This document shows, piece by piece, positions 8,089-16,856 of a DNA stretch of 41,894 nucleotides. Numbering within the stretch: the first letter of the stretch is position 1; each line of letters opens with the position of its first letter. The DNA is from Sediminibacterium sp. (GTDB lineage Bacteria; Bacteroidota; Bacteroidia; Chitinophagales; Chitinophagaceae): positions 1 through 41,894 of the forward strand of contig JAGOAO010000016.1 in assembly GCA_017983845.1 (NCBI GenBank), read 5' to 3'. The notes under the pieces were generated by a model. The model did no database searches. It was not told where the DNA came from and saw only the letters and a program-made list of their open reading frames with translations. Made by a program: the position numbers and the translations under genes.

Positions 8089-9282
8089 ATGGAAACAATG
8101 ATTACGGTAGAGAGGGCAATTGAATTGATCAAGGAACAGGTCTTGCCTTTACCTACTGTAAATAAGCAATTAAAGGAAGCAGTTGGATTAGTCCTTGCAA
8201 AGGATATTGTTGCTCCTATCTCTATTCCTGCTTTCCCACAATCTAGTATGGATGGATATGCGTTTGCTTATGTTCCCCATTTAACTTCTTATCAATTGGT
8301 TGGATCTGTTGCAGCAGGAGACAGTAGTAAGTTCGTTTTAGAAAAAGGAACAGCTGTGCGCATTTTTACAGGGGCTGCGGTACCGATGGGTGCAGATACG
8401 GTTATGATGCAAGAAAAAGCAAAAATTGAGGACGGCAACTTGATCGTTTTACAAGAAGATTTAAAACAAGGAGATAATTATAGACCTATTGGTTCAGAAA
8501 TTAAAGAAGGCACAATAGCTGTATCAAAGGGAACTTTATTAAACCCTTCAACAATAGGTTTCCTTGCCAATATTGGCATAGCTGAAGTGGATGTTTATCC
8601 AAGACCTAAGGTTGGCATTATGGTTACCGGGAATGAATTACAAAATCCAGGTTCCCCTTTGCTGTATGGACAAGTCTATGAGTCGAATAGTTATACTTTG
8701 TTGACTGCTTTAGCACAAATCCATATTCACAAAGTGAATGTTGTAACTGCTCCTGACGATTTAAATATTTTATCATTAAAGTTGAAGGAGTTGTTAGAAA
8801 GCAACGACATTGTATTCATGACTGGTGGAGTAAGTGTTGGGGATTATGACTTCACTTTAAAAGCATTTGAAGCAAATAAGATTGAGCCCATTTTTCATAA
8901 GATAAAACAAAAGCCAGGTAAGCCATTGTTGTTTGGTAAAAAAGGAGATAAGCTTGTTTTTGGCCTGCCTGGTAATCCGGCTTCTGTTTTAACTTGTTAC
9001 TATGAATATATATTGCCTGCTATTGGTTTCATGATGTCAAAGGATCTAGCTTTAGAAAAGCGGCTGGTTCCTATAGGGCATGATTTTACAAAGTCAACAG
9101 TGTTAAAACAATTTATGAAAGCTTACTACAATGGTGAACATGTAATGCTACAATCAGGCCAGGAGTCTTATAAACTTGCTTCTTATTCAGTGGCGAATTG
9201 TTTGGCAGTATTGCCAGAAGATTGTCAGGCATTGATTAAAGGTGATTTGATAGAAATTCATATCATACCCAATTCAAATTAG
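8089..9282 (+). CDS. moeA: Molybdopterin molybdenumtransferase MoeA
   Basis: This 397-residue enzyme inserts molybdate into adenylylated molybdopterin. It has the N-terminal signature PQSSMDGYAF (about residues 48-57), the MoCF-type central domain with VTGNEL and MTGGVSVGDYDF, and GLPGNPASV near residue 290 in the nucleotide/molybdopterin pocket, followed by the C-terminal beta-barrel domain IV. Length and motif order are normal. A second in-frame ATG three codons later would serve equally well as the start. The gene begins 17 bases after moaA and ends two bases before the permease gene. Confidence 0.95.
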   Translation: METMITVERAIELIKEQVLPLPTVNKQLKEAVGLVLAKDIVAPISIPAFPQSSMDGYAFAYVPHLTSYQLVGSVAAGDSSKFVLEKGTAVRIFTGAAVPMGADTVMMQEKAKIEDGNLIVLQEDLKQGDNYRPIGSEIKEGTIAVSKGTLLNPSTIGFLANIGIAEVDVYPRPKVGIMVTGNELQNPGSPLLYGQVYESNSYTLLTALAQIHIHKVNVVTAPDDLNILSLKLKELLESNDIVFMTGGVSVGDYDFTLKAFEANKIEPIFHKIKQKPGKPLLFGKKGDKLVFGLPGNPASVLTCYYEYILPAIGFMMSKDLALEKRLVPIGHDFTKSTVLKQFMKAYYNGEHVMLQSGQESYKLASYSVANCLAVLPEDCQALIKGDLIEIHIIPNSN

Positions 9283-9284
9283 TT

Positions 9285-10010
9285 ATGGAGTTTAGTTTTT
9301 TAATCTTACTATTTATTGTAGCAATTTTATATGCATCAGTAGGGCATGGAGGCGCTAGTGGCTATTTAGCATTAATGGCAGTGTATGGATTTGCGCCAGA
9401 AATAATGAAGCCAACGGCTTTAATTTTGAATTTATTTGTTTCGCTTACTTCATTTATTATGTTTTATAAAGGGGGGCATTTTAAATGGAAATTGTTTTTG
9501 CCCTTCGCATTGGCATCTATCCCGTTTTCTTTTTTAGGAGGAACCATTGCACTTGATGCGGCTGTCTACAAAAAAGTATTAGGAATACTTTTATTGTTTC
9601 CGGTGATTCGATTTTTCTTTTATCCCAACACAGACGATAAGGATTTAAAAACATCCAATTTGATGCTCTCTATTTTAGTAGGTGCTGTGATTGGATTTTT
9701 ATCAGGCTTAATAGGCATTGGAGGAGGTATTTTATTATCGCCTATTTTATTATTATTAGGTTGGACCAATCAAAAACAAACTGCGGCTATCAGTGCCTTA
9801 TTTATCTTTGTAAATTCTATAGCAGGATTGGCAGGTCAATATTCAAAGGGGATACATTTAGAGCCGCAAATGCTTAGTTTTGTAGGAATTGCTTTTGTGG
9901 GTGGACTGATTGGGGCATGGATGGGTTCCTTGAGGTTCAATCAACAAATTTTAAAATACACTTTAGCAGTCGTTTTATTCATGGCATCGATTAAACTAAT
10001 ATTAACTTAG
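9285..10010 (+). CDS. TauE/SafE-family membrane permease
   Basis: This 241-residue integral membrane protein has about seven or eight hydrophobic segments. It has the duplicated family pattern: an N-terminal GHGGASGYLALM motif (about residues 21-32) and a second-half counterpart GLIGIGGGILLSPILL (about 144-159). TauE/SafE proteins move small anions such as sulfite, sulfoacetate or other organosulfur compounds across the inner membrane. It is embedded with 2- and 4-base gaps inside the molybdenum cofactor operon. That suggests a linked substrate, perhaps molybdate or a sulfur oxyanion, but this is inference. No modABC transporter is seen in the window. Confidence 0.85.
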   Translation: MEFSFLILLFIVAILYASVGHGGASGYLALMAVYGFAPEIMKPTALILNLFVSLTSFIMFYKGGHFKWKLFLPFALASIPFSFLGGTIALDAAVYKKVLGILLLFPVIRFFFYPNTDDKDLKTSNLMLSILVGAVIGFLSGLIGIGGGILLSPILLLLGWTNQKQTAAISALFIFVNSIAGLAGQYSKGIHLEPQMLSFVGIAFVGGLIGAWMGSLRFNQQILKYTLAVVLFMASIKLILT

Positions 10011-10014
10011 CGCT

Positions 10015-10248
10015 ATGCAAATTGAAGTGTTATTTTTTGGACAGCTGACCGACAAGGTAGGCTGTACTGTTACCAAGATGACCAATCCGGGTACAATTGC
10101 TGCATTTAAAAAAGCAATTATTGACCAGTATCCATTATTGAAACAAGCCAAATATACCATTGCCTTGAACAATAAGATAGCTGAGGATACCGAAACAATT
10201 CAAGCACTGGATAAGATCGCATTGATGCCTCCTTTTTCAGGAGGGTAG
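10015..10248 (+). CDS. moaD: Molybdopterin synthase small subunit MoaD
   Basis: This 77-residue ubiquitin-like sulfur carrier begins with IEVLFFGQLTDKVG and ends in the required Gly-Gly (PPFSGG). The C-terminal glycine is adenylated by the MoeB-like enzyme encoded 17 bases downstream and then converted to the thiocarboxylate that supplies the dithiolene sulfurs of molybdopterin. The size is normal. ThiS is the main alternative for such a short protein, but the place among moeA, moaE and moaC settles the assignment. Confidence 0.93.
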   Translation: MQIEVLFFGQLTDKVGCTVTKMTNPGTIAAFKKAIIDQYPLLKQAKYTIALNNKIAEDTETIQALDKIALMPPFSGG

Positions 10249-10265
10249 TCAAACAATTAATTAAA

Positions 10266-11063
10266 ATGAAAGAATTCCTATTAAGATATCAACGACAAAT
10301 TACTTTAGAAGGATTTGGAATTGCAGCGCAAGAGCAGCTAGCAAAAGCCAAAGTATTGGTGATTGGTGCGGGTGGATTGGGCTGTCCAATACTACAATAC
10401 CTTGCTGCGGTTGGCGTGGGACATTTGGGTATAGCAGATTTTGATACGGTGAGTTATTCCAATTTGAATAGGCAGATTTTATATGGCCAGGAAGATTTGG
10501 GCAAATTAAAAGTAGAGATCGCGGAAACTAAAGTACAGTCAATAAATCATTTGGTTCATACAAGCATCTATGCACGACAGTGGAATCAAGCATTATCGAT
10601 TGCGCATTTTCCGAATTACGACATCATTGTAGACGCCACAGATAATTTTGCAAGTAGGTATTTGATCAATGATGGCTGTGTACTTTTAAATAAGCCCCTG
10701 GTTTTTGGAGCGGTGTCAAAATTTGAAGGACAGGTTGCCGTATTCAACAAAGAAGAAGATGGTGTTGCTGTCAATTACAGAGACTTATTCCCTGAGCCGC
10801 CCAAAAATGACGAAGTAATGAATTGCGCTGAGGGTGGTGTATTAGGCGTGCTTCCGGGAATAATTGGTGTGATGCAAGCAACAGAAGTGATTAAGTTAAT
10901 TACAGGAGTGGGCGAAAATTTAGTCAATCAGTTAGTGACTTATAATGCTTTGACAAATGACTATTATAAGATACAGTTGATCAAAAATCCAATGACCTTG
11001 ACAACTATGCCTACTACGATAGAGGATTATTTACAAACAAAATACGAGCAACTATGTCAATAA
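10266..11063 (+). CDS. moeB: MoeB/ThiF-family MoaD-adenylating enzyme lacking the zinc cysteines
   Basis: This 265-residue E1-like enzyme has the nucleotide loop GAGGLGCP (about residues 35-41), DFDTVSYSNLNRQ with the catalytic Arg, and DATDNFASR in the adenylation site. The conserved cysteine of the crossover loop is kept (Cys187 in MNCAEGG). The two cysteine pairs that hold structural zinc in E. coli MoeB (CYRC and a C-terminal CxxC) are absent: the first site reads NYRD (170-173) and the second has no cysteine. There is no rhodanese domain. It should activate the MoaD C terminus with ATP. It overlaps moaE by 10 bases. Family: sure. How the fold does without zinc is an open point. Confidence 0.9.
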   Translation: MKEFLLRYQRQITLEGFGIAAQEQLAKAKVLVIGAGGLGCPILQYLAAVGVGHLGIADFDTVSYSNLNRQILYGQEDLGKLKVEIAETKVQSINHLVHTSIYARQWNQALSIAHFPNYDIIVDATDNFASRYLINDGCVLLNKPLVFGAVSKFEGQVAVFNKEEDGVAVNYRDLFPEPPKNDEVMNCAEGGVLGVLPGIIGVMQATEVIKLITGVGENLVNQLVTYNALTNDYYKIQLIKNPMTLTTMPTTIEDYLQTKYEQLCQ

Positions 11064-11488
11064 AAAATATCTTTCAAGAAGGCCCTATCGCAGCACAATT
11101 TATTGCTGATAGTATTGCGAAACATGCTACCAAGACCAATATAGGTGGACATAATATTTTCCTAGGCCAGGTAAGAGCTGACGAAATAGACGGGAACAAA
11201 GTTTCGGCAATAGAATACACAAGTCATGTTGAAATGGCCAATGAAAAGATACATGAAATAAGAGAAGCTATCATTGCGAAGTATCCCTTAACCTGTATGC
11301 ATATACATCATAGCTTAGGTGAAGTAAAAGCGGGAGAAATTTGTCTTTTTGTTTTTACATCTTCTGCCCACCGTAAAGCTGCGATTGATGCTTGTACTGA
11401 ATGCGTAGAAAGGATTAAAGCAGAGCTCCCAATATGGGGGAAAGAACTATTTGAAGGTGAAGGGTATCAGTGGAAAGAGAATAAATAA
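11054..11488 (+). CDS. moaE: Molybdopterin synthase large subunit MoaE
   Basis: This 144-residue catalytic subunit converts cyclic pyranopterin monophosphate to molybdopterin with sulfur from MoaD thiocarboxylate. The protein shows the MoaE hallmarks: FLGQVRADE near the N terminus, the central HHSLGEVKAGEI, FVFTSSAHRKAAIDAC, and the C-terminal active-site lysines in IKAELPIWGKELF. Length is typical. The start codon lies inside the 3' end of the MoeB-like gene (10-base overlap), so the two are likely translationally coupled. Confidence 0.95.
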   Translation: MSIKNIFQEGPIAAQFIADSIAKHATKTNIGGHNIFLGQVRADEIDGNKVSAIEYTSHVEMANEKIHEIREAIIAKYPLTCMHIHHSLGEVKAGEICLFVFTSSAHRKAAIDACTECVERIKAELPIWGKELFEGEGYQWKENK

Positions 11489-11514
11489 ATTATAAAAAGA
11501 AGAATCAATATATC

Positions 11515-12426
11515 ATGGTTAATATAACGCACAAATCATCTACACTTAGAATTGCAGTAGCAACTGGAATTGTAAAAGTATCCAAGCAAGAAACCATTAA
11601 TGCGATTCAAAATAAATTAGTGCCCAAAGGAGATGTATTTGAATTTAGTAGGGCAGCAGGTTTATTCGCTTGTAAAAAAACCTATGAAGTGATTCCGGAT
11701 TGTCATCCATTGCCTATAGAATACACTGCTATCACCCATGAAATAAATGGACTAGAAATTAAAATAAGGGTAGAAGTACACACAGTGTATAAAACCGGTG
11801 TAGAAGTAGAAGCGATGCATGGAGTTGCTGTGACTGCTTTAACCATGTATGATATGTTGAAGCCGATTGATCAAGAAATTGAAATTGGATCCATCAAATT
11901 AGAGGCAAAGAAAGGTGGTAAGACGGATATTAAATATGCCTATCCTGAAACCTTAAAAGTAGCCGTGATCACATGTAGTGATAGCATTAGTAAAGGAGTC
12001 GGGGTAGATAAGAGTGGTGAAATTGTAGTGGCGCATTTAAAAATGCATCATTTAACAGTAGCTAATAAAAAAATCATTGCAGATGATTTTGATACCATTC
12101 AAAACGAAGCAAAACAATTGGTGAAAGAGGGGCATCAATTAATCTTATTTACTGGGGGCACTGGATTGTCGACTAGAGATGTCACTCCAGATGCAATTAA
12201 GTCTTTGATTGAGCGTGAAGTGCCCGGTGTGATGGAAGTAGCGAGAGATTATGGACAACAAAGAATGCCCTATGCCATGTTGAGTAGAGGTATTGCTGGA
12301 TTTGTAGGGGAAAGCTTGATTATTACCTTGCCTGGTTCACCTAGAGGAGCCGAAGAGAGTATGCAAGCTATCTTTCCCTATATTTTACATGTGTTCAGGG
12401 TGAAGGAAGGAGTGAAACATGGCTAA
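11515..12426 (+). CDS. moaCB: Bifunctional MoaC-MoaB fusion
   Basis: This 303-residue protein carries two enzymes of the pathway. Residues 1 to about 143 are MoaC (cyclic pyranopterin monophosphate synthase): it opens MVNITHKSSTLRIAVA, has the active-site stretch FACKKTYEVIPDCHPLP and ends with KLEAKKGGKTDI, which contains the second catalytic lysine. Residues about 147-303 are a MoaB/MogA-type molybdopterin adenylyltransferase (VAVITCSDSISKG, then TGGTGLSTRDVTPDAI and LPGSPRGAEE). Both halves look intact. MoaC-MoaB fusions are known in Bacteroidota. It is the last gene of the operon and ends two bases from the convergent corA stop. Confidence 0.94.
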   Translation: MVNITHKSSTLRIAVATGIVKVSKQETINAIQNKLVPKGDVFEFSRAAGLFACKKTYEVIPDCHPLPIEYTAITHEINGLEIKIRVEVHTVYKTGVEVEAMHGVAVTALTMYDMLKPIDQEIEIGSIKLEAKKGGKTDIKYAYPETLKVAVITCSDSISKGVGVDKSGEIVVAHLKMHHLTVANKKIIADDFDTIQNEAKQLVKEGHQLILFTGGTGLSTRDVTPDAIKSLIEREVPGVMEVARDYGQQRMPYAMLSRGIAGFVGESLIITLPGSPRGAEESMQAIFPYILHVFRVKEGVKHG

Positions 12427-12428
12427 GT

Positions 12429-13307
12429 TTAAATAATCTTCTTCCTTCTAAACCATACATAAATCACCACAACCACAACAAGCATGAATAGTAGTGCAAA
12501 TAAATAACCCAACTTCCATTTAAGTTCAGGCATAAAATCAAAGTTCATACCATAAACCCCAACGATAAATGTAAGGGGTAAGAAAAAGGCAGAGAAAATG
12601 GTCAACAAACGAACTACTTCATTGTTACGCTGTTCGCTAATAGACAAGTAAGTGGTCATTAACTGATTGGCATTTTCAACGGACTCGTCTATGATAGTGG
12701 AATGATGAAGCAGTTGGTCTTTAATGTCTTGGTAATGGTAGGATTGATTGTATTTGTTGGATATTTGGTTCACCACATCTTGAGTTATATGTAAAACCTT
12801 ACGTAAAATTCTAGATTGTGATTTGATATAATACAATTCTTCTACCAAGATGTTTCTATGGTCTTTCAAAAAAATTGTTTTTTCAATATCTGATATTTTC
12901 AAAGCCAAATCAATGGTTGGTTTTTTATAGGTTTCAACCATCGAACTAATTATCTTTAAGAAGAGATCTTGGATGGATGAAAGCGCATCAACTTGAGTAT
13001 TTAAAAAGTCAAAATGTGCTCTGTGAATAGTAATTATTTTATTTTCTAAGATAAAAAAGGCAATCTTATTAGACATTTCTTCCACTTCGTCTATTTGTAA
13101 ATTGACGTCAGACGTGTATGCTCTGAAGATGAAAAAATCTACATTATTAGATTGCTCATATTTTGGCAAATGTCCTTTTTCAAGACTGTCTTTAATGAGG
13201 TGGTAATTTAAACTATGTTCTGTCGCAATTTTTTCTAAATCTAATTTATTAGGATGCTCAATATCGATCCATATAAAGGATTCAAATTGCTTTTCTATAA
13301 TTTTCAT
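12429..13307 (-). CDS. corA: CorA-family divalent metal ion transporter
   Basis: This 292-residue magnesium/cobalt channel subunit has a long cytoplasmic alpha/beta and helical region (residues 1 to about 230). Two C-terminal membrane helices follow: the first ends in the selectivity motif YGMNF, and the second is LGYLFALLFMLVVVVVIYVW, followed by the basic tail FRRKK. The GMN motif and the two-helix C terminus are diagnostic. At 292 residues it is at the short end of the family. It is convergent with the molybdenum cofactor operon. I see no Mg-responsive leader in the 140 bases upstream. Confidence 0.92.
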   Translation of the reverse strand: MKIIEKQFESFIWIDIEHPNKLDLEKIATEHSLNYHLIKDSLEKGHLPKYEQSNNVDFFIFRAYTSDVNLQIDEVEEMSNKIAFFILENKIITIHRAHFDFLNTQVDALSSIQDLFLKIISSMVETYKKPTIDLALKISDIEKTIFLKDHRNILVEELYYIKSQSRILRKVLHITQDVVNQISNKYNQSYHYQDIKDQLLHHSTIIDESVENANQLMTTYLSISEQRNNEVVRLLTIFSAFFLPLTFIVGVYGMNFDFMPELKWKLGYLFALLFMLVVVVVIYVWFRRKKII

Positions 13308-13451
13308 TTGCGCTTATTTGTCGATGAATCAAATGGGCAGGTCCCACTACAAATTAATCAATTTTTAATAAGATGCAAGTTTAAAATTTTGTGATTGTGT
13401 AATGCGCTTTGTTGATTGGGTTTGATCGATCAATTATGATATCTTTACAGC

Positions 13452-14702
13452 ATGAATTCAACCAAAAAGCAATCTCAATTTTATTTAATTCTTATACTTG
13501 GACTTTTGTCTGCAATTGGTCCTTTGTCTATCGATATGTATCTGTCTGCATTCCCGAGTATTGCAAAAGGTTTAAATACAACCGTGGCTTCGGTGATGTT
13601 GTCTTTGTCTTCGTTTTTTATTGGCATTTCTTTAGGGCAATTATTATATGGCCCATTGTTAGAGAGGTACGGGCGTAAAAAGCCATTGTATTTTGGTTTA
13701 GCATTGTATGCGATCTCTTCTTTAGCATGTGCTACTGCCTTGTCTGTAGAGACTTTAATTGTATTTCGATTTTTTCAAGCATTAGGTGGATGTGTGGGGA
13801 TGGTTGCGTCTAGAGCAATGGTTCGTGATTTGTTTGATGTAAAAGACAATGCAAAAGTATTTTCAACTTTAATGTTGGTGATAGCAGTTTCACCAATCAT
13901 TGCGCCTAGTTTGGGTGGGCTCATTACAACCTATATTGGTTGGAGATATATTTTCGTGATGTTGATTATTGTGATTGCTGCAATTATTGCTGGTATTTAT
14001 TTTTTATTACCAGATAGTAAGGGCCCCGATCCAAGTTATTCTTTAAAACCTACTGCAATACTATCAAGTTTTTCAAGTATTATTAAGCATCCACAATTCG
14101 CATTGTATACATTTTCTGGATCAGTAGCTTCTGCAGGGTTGTATGCTTTTATAAGTGGATCTCCCTATGTCTTTTTGGAAATATTTAAAGTAACTGAACA
14201 ACATTATGGTTGGGTCTTTGCCTTTGTGGCTTCTGGTTTAATTGGATCAAGTCAGTTAAATAGTATTTTCTTGAAAAAATACAAGTCTGAGCAAATCATT
14301 AAAGTTGCTTTGTATTTTCAAAGTTTTGTTGCAATCGTATTAGCATCCACCGCACTATTTGGATTTAGTGAATTGTATTCTACCATCTTATTGATCTTTC
14401 TTTACCTATGTTGCCAAGGGTTCATCTTTCCTAATGCTTCTGCTTTATCAATGGCCCCATTTGGACACAATGCAGGGAATGCATCAGCCTTAATGGGTTT
14501 TATTCAAATGAGTTTGGGCGCGTTGATGTCTGCAATGGTAAGTGTTTTGCATAATGAATCTACCATACCCATGACAGGTGTAATGGCATTTTGTTCCGTC
14601 CTAGCATCCCTCATTTTTGCCATCTCTAAAATACAGACTGTTAGAGCAGCTAGTGTTGAATTGGTAGAAGAGGAGGAAGTGGAGATGATAAATACATTGT
14701 AA
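13452..14702 (+). CDS. Bcr/CflA-family MFS drug exporter
   Basis: This 416-residue major facilitator protein has about twelve membrane segments. It opens with LGLLSAIGPLSIDMYLSAFP, the Bcr/CflA hallmark at the end of helix 1, followed by the MFS loop motif GPLLERYGRKK between helices 2 and 3. It also has RALMVRD-like residues (SRAMVRDLF) in helix 4. Members expel bicyclomycin, chloramphenicol, sulfonamides or other small compounds using the proton gradient; the substrate here is unknown. The C terminus is an acidic cytoplasmic tail (ELVEEEEVEM). It stands alone, with a 13-base convergent gap to the next gene. A weak TATCTTTA box lies just before the ATG. Confidence 0.9.
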   Translation: MNSTKKQSQFYLILILGLLSAIGPLSIDMYLSAFPSIAKGLNTTVASVMLSLSSFFIGISLGQLLYGPLLERYGRKKPLYFGLALYAISSLACATALSVETLIVFRFFQALGGCVGMVASRAMVRDLFDVKDNAKVFSTLMLVIAVSPIIAPSLGGLITTYIGWRYIFVMLIIVIAAIIAGIYFLLPDSKGPDPSYSLKPTAILSSFSSIIKHPQFALYTFSGSVASAGLYAFISGSPYVFLEIFKVTEQHYGWVFAFVASGLIGSSQLNSIFLKKYKSEQIIKVALYFQSFVAIVLASTALFGFSELYSTILLIFLYLCCQGFIFPNASALSMAPFGHNAGNASALMGFIQMSLGALMSAMVSVLHNESTIPMTGVMAFCSVLASLIFAISKIQTVRAASVELVEEEEVEMINTL

Positions 14703-14715
14703 CTATATTTTTAAA

Positions 14716-16134
14716 CTACATCGCAGTTACGGTAGCAATAATTAGATCTATTTTTACTAATAAAGCACTTTTTGAACTTCCTGCTTTCTGCTCTATGTAT
14801 CCTTTAGCAAAAACAAGGTCTTCAAGAGACCATTTTTTGTCATCACCAGTTACAATGGTGGATTGGTAATTTGCACTTTGTTTATCAAGTATAAATGTCA
14901 ACATGAAATCTAGGCATTTATCAAAATTGCCTGTGCTTGGTTCAATAAATCTTCCCGCTGTCTTTAAATCGTCATAGATGGCTTGTACATTACTTGGCCT
15001 ATTGATTAAAGACTTCAAGATAACGGCTTGGGTTAGGAATTGAAAGTTTTTACTTATCAGTGCTTCAGCGATATATTTACTTTCGAAATTTGCAGTCCTC
15101 CCATAGTTGCCAATCCAACCTAGATACAGCCATGTTGAACGAATATCATCTCTATCTTTTAATTGTTCTTGAATACTGCCGTTGTCTAAACTTCTGCGGG
15201 CAATATCACCTGCAAACCAAATAGGGTCTAATACCGACTCATATGTATTGTCTGAGTTAATCCCATCTACTATTATATTAAATGGACCGAACTGGCCATT
15301 TTTATACCTAATTATATGTTGTATATATGCGCCTGAAAGCCATTTCATTGTATTGTAAGATTCTTTAAAATCATTATAGCCATGCTCTCCAGGATGTTTT
15401 TCTCCAGCGGTCAAAGTATTAAATACCACTCTTTTAAATCTAACAAAGTTGGGGTCTGTTGGATTTTCCAAGTATTGATAGTATGTTGTTTTAACTGCTA
15501 AATTGTTGTTTTTTAAAAGCTGCAAAGATTTTTCTGGAAGTATATCATTCAATGTGGATGTGTCAACCCAACTCGGAAGCGTAATGGGCACTTTGATTTG
15601 TGTAAAATCCCATGCGGCAATTTGATTTAGCGTATAGCTGGAATTGGTTAGTCCAATTGAATTTGCAAATTGGGTTTCTGTGACAATTTCATTTCCAGGT
15701 TGATAAACAATCTTTGTTGTATTCCTTGGTGTGACACCATTTTTGGTTAAGCTTTTAATGTAGTTCATTACATTAATTGCATCTTCTGTAGAAACATGTT
15801 TCAGCGCTCTGTGAAAAACTCTATTCATGAAGGGTATTGAGTCAACATTATTAAATAATGCGATATCATAGCCATCTTTTGATACATGGCAATTCATGCA
15901 GGCATCATTTTTATCATCAAGAACACTTGTATAAACAATTAGACCTTTTGATATAGATTCGTTTAGTGAGATTGTACTTATGATTCTTGAATCTAATTTT
16001 TCTGTTACTACCACAACAGGATTAAATGGATTGGGTGTAGTACTAATGGGATTGGGCGTAGGGGTTGGAAGGTCAGTTTTTGAACAAGACAGAGTGAATG
16101 AAATGAGTAGTAGTAAAAATGCGGCTTGTTTCAT
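14716..16134 (-). CDS. Large lipoprotein with one haem c motif, family not recognised
   Basis: This 472-residue protein has a lipoprotein signal (hydrophobic segment, then FTLSC with Cys17 as probable lipid anchor). A Pro/Thr-rich linker of about 25 residues follows (TPTPNPISTTPNPFNP). A single haem-binding CMNCH comes next (Cys79, Cys82, His83), followed by helices ending VMNYIKSL, as in cytochrome c domains, so residues 50-120 are probably a small cytochrome domain. The remaining ~350 residues contain LPSWVDTSTLNDILPEKSL, an EKHPGEHGYNDFKESYN segment rich in His and acidic residues, and Trp-rich helical stretches. I do not recognise this part. It may be a periplasmic or surface-attached oxidoreductase partner (inference). 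The gene is divergent from the surface-protein array and convergent with the MFS gene. Confidence 0.65.
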   Translation of the reverse strand: MKQAAFLLLLISFTLSCSKTDLPTPTPNPISTTPNPFNPVVVVTEKLDSRIISTISLNESISKGLIVYTSVLDDKNDACMNCHVSKDGYDIALFNNVDSIPFMNRVFHRALKHVSTEDAINVMNYIKSLTKNGVTPRNTTKIVYQPGNEIVTETQFANSIGLTNSSYTLNQIAAWDFTQIKVPITLPSWVDTSTLNDILPEKSLQLLKNNNLAVKTTYYQYLENPTDPNFVRFKRVVFNTLTAGEKHPGEHGYNDFKESYNTMKWLSGAYIQHIIRYKNGQFGPFNIIVDGINSDNTYESVLDPIWFAGDIARRSLDNGSIQEQLKDRDDIRSTWLYLGWIGNYGRTANFESKYIAEALISKNFQFLTQAVILKSLINRPSNVQAIYDDLKTAGRFIEPSTGNFDKCLDFMLTFILDKQSANYQSTIVTGDDKKWSLEDLVFAKGYIEQKAGSSKSALLVKIDLIIATVTAM

Positions 16135-16236
16135 AATGAATAAATATAAGTAGCTTTTGTTAATTTGACTAGTTTTTTGGGTAAGGGGAAAGTTTAGGGA
16201 AGGCTATATTTCATGAATCATTTGCCTATTTTGTCT

Positions 16237-16244
16237 TAAATTTG
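16237..16244 (+). promoter_or_regulatory. Candidate Bacteroidota -7 element for the first surface-protein cassette
   Basis: TAAATTTG matches TAnnTTTG exactly, 21 bases before the chosen ATG. The nearest TTTG upstream (16221-16224) is 12 bases away, not the usual ~19. The same 12-base arrangement, with a similar CATTTGCCT context, occurs before lpdA. Confidence 0.4.
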
Positions 16245-16265
16245 AGCTCAAATCATGGGTTAATT

Positions 16266-16856
16266 ATGAATAAAAGGGTATGTCTGTTGGTTGTTTTATT
16301 TATTTCTGTTAAGGCATTTACGCAAACAGGTATAGGTACAACTACGCCCAATGCCTCGGCTAAGTTAGATGTGGCAGCTACAGACAAAGGATTCCTTCCG
16401 CCAAGAGTGGCATTAACTGCAGCAAATGCTTTTGCGCCAATCACTGGAACTTCATCTGCAGCGGCTGGTTTATTGGTGTATAATACTGCAACTGCGGGTG
16501 CTATCCCCAATAATGTAGTACCTGGATATTATTATTGGAATGGAACATCATGGGTGCAAATTGCAAGTGGATTAATAATTGAGAATAAGACGGCAGGTTT
16601 TAATTTAGCCGCAACTGATAATAATAAATTATTTTTAATTAGCTCATCAACAGCTGTAACAGTAAATGTGCCCACTTTGCCTATTGGTTTTAGTTGTCAG
16701 TTTATTCAAACTGGTGCAGGTGCCATTACTTTGGCTGTATCTAGTACTACACTGTATTCTGCAAATGGATTAACTACTAGAGCCACCAATAGTGTTGTTG
16801 GATTGGTGATGAATAGTGCAACTACGGGATACGTTTTTGGAGACACGATAAATTAA
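16266..16856 (+). CDS. Secreted SAKLEV-type surface protein, small partner of cassette 1
   Basis: This 196-residue protein has a Sec signal peptide (MNKRVCLLVVLFISVKAFT) followed by the array's common mature N terminus, [17 protein letters not shown]...KGFLPPR. The middle reads GYYYWNGTSWVQI, a motif of tail-fibre-like Bacteroidota proteins. The C-terminal ~80 residues (NNKLFLISSS...TVNVPTLPIGFSCQFIQTGAGAITL) form a small beta-rich unit also found in the small partners of cassettes 2 and 3. I started at the ATG at 16266; an upstream TTG coincides with the promoter box. The stop and the next start share a base (TAATG), so translation with the large partner is probably coupled. Function is unknown; a structural or adhesive role at the cell surface is inference. 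Confidence 0.7.
   Translation: MNKRVCLLVVLFISVKAFTQTGIGTTTPNASAKLDVAATDKGFLPPRVALTAANAFAPITGTSSAAAGLLVYNTATAGAIPNNVVPGYYYWNGTSWVQIASGLIIENKTAGFNLAATDNNKLFLISSSTAVTVNVPTLPIGFSCQFIQTGAGAITLAVSSTTLYSANGLTTRATNSVVGLVMNSATTGYVFGDTIN

Noticed and set aside
13409..13678. An 89-codon frame overlapping the MFS gene start
   Set aside because: It is a shifted reading of the Bcr/CflA gene, whose hallmark motifs lie in the other frame.
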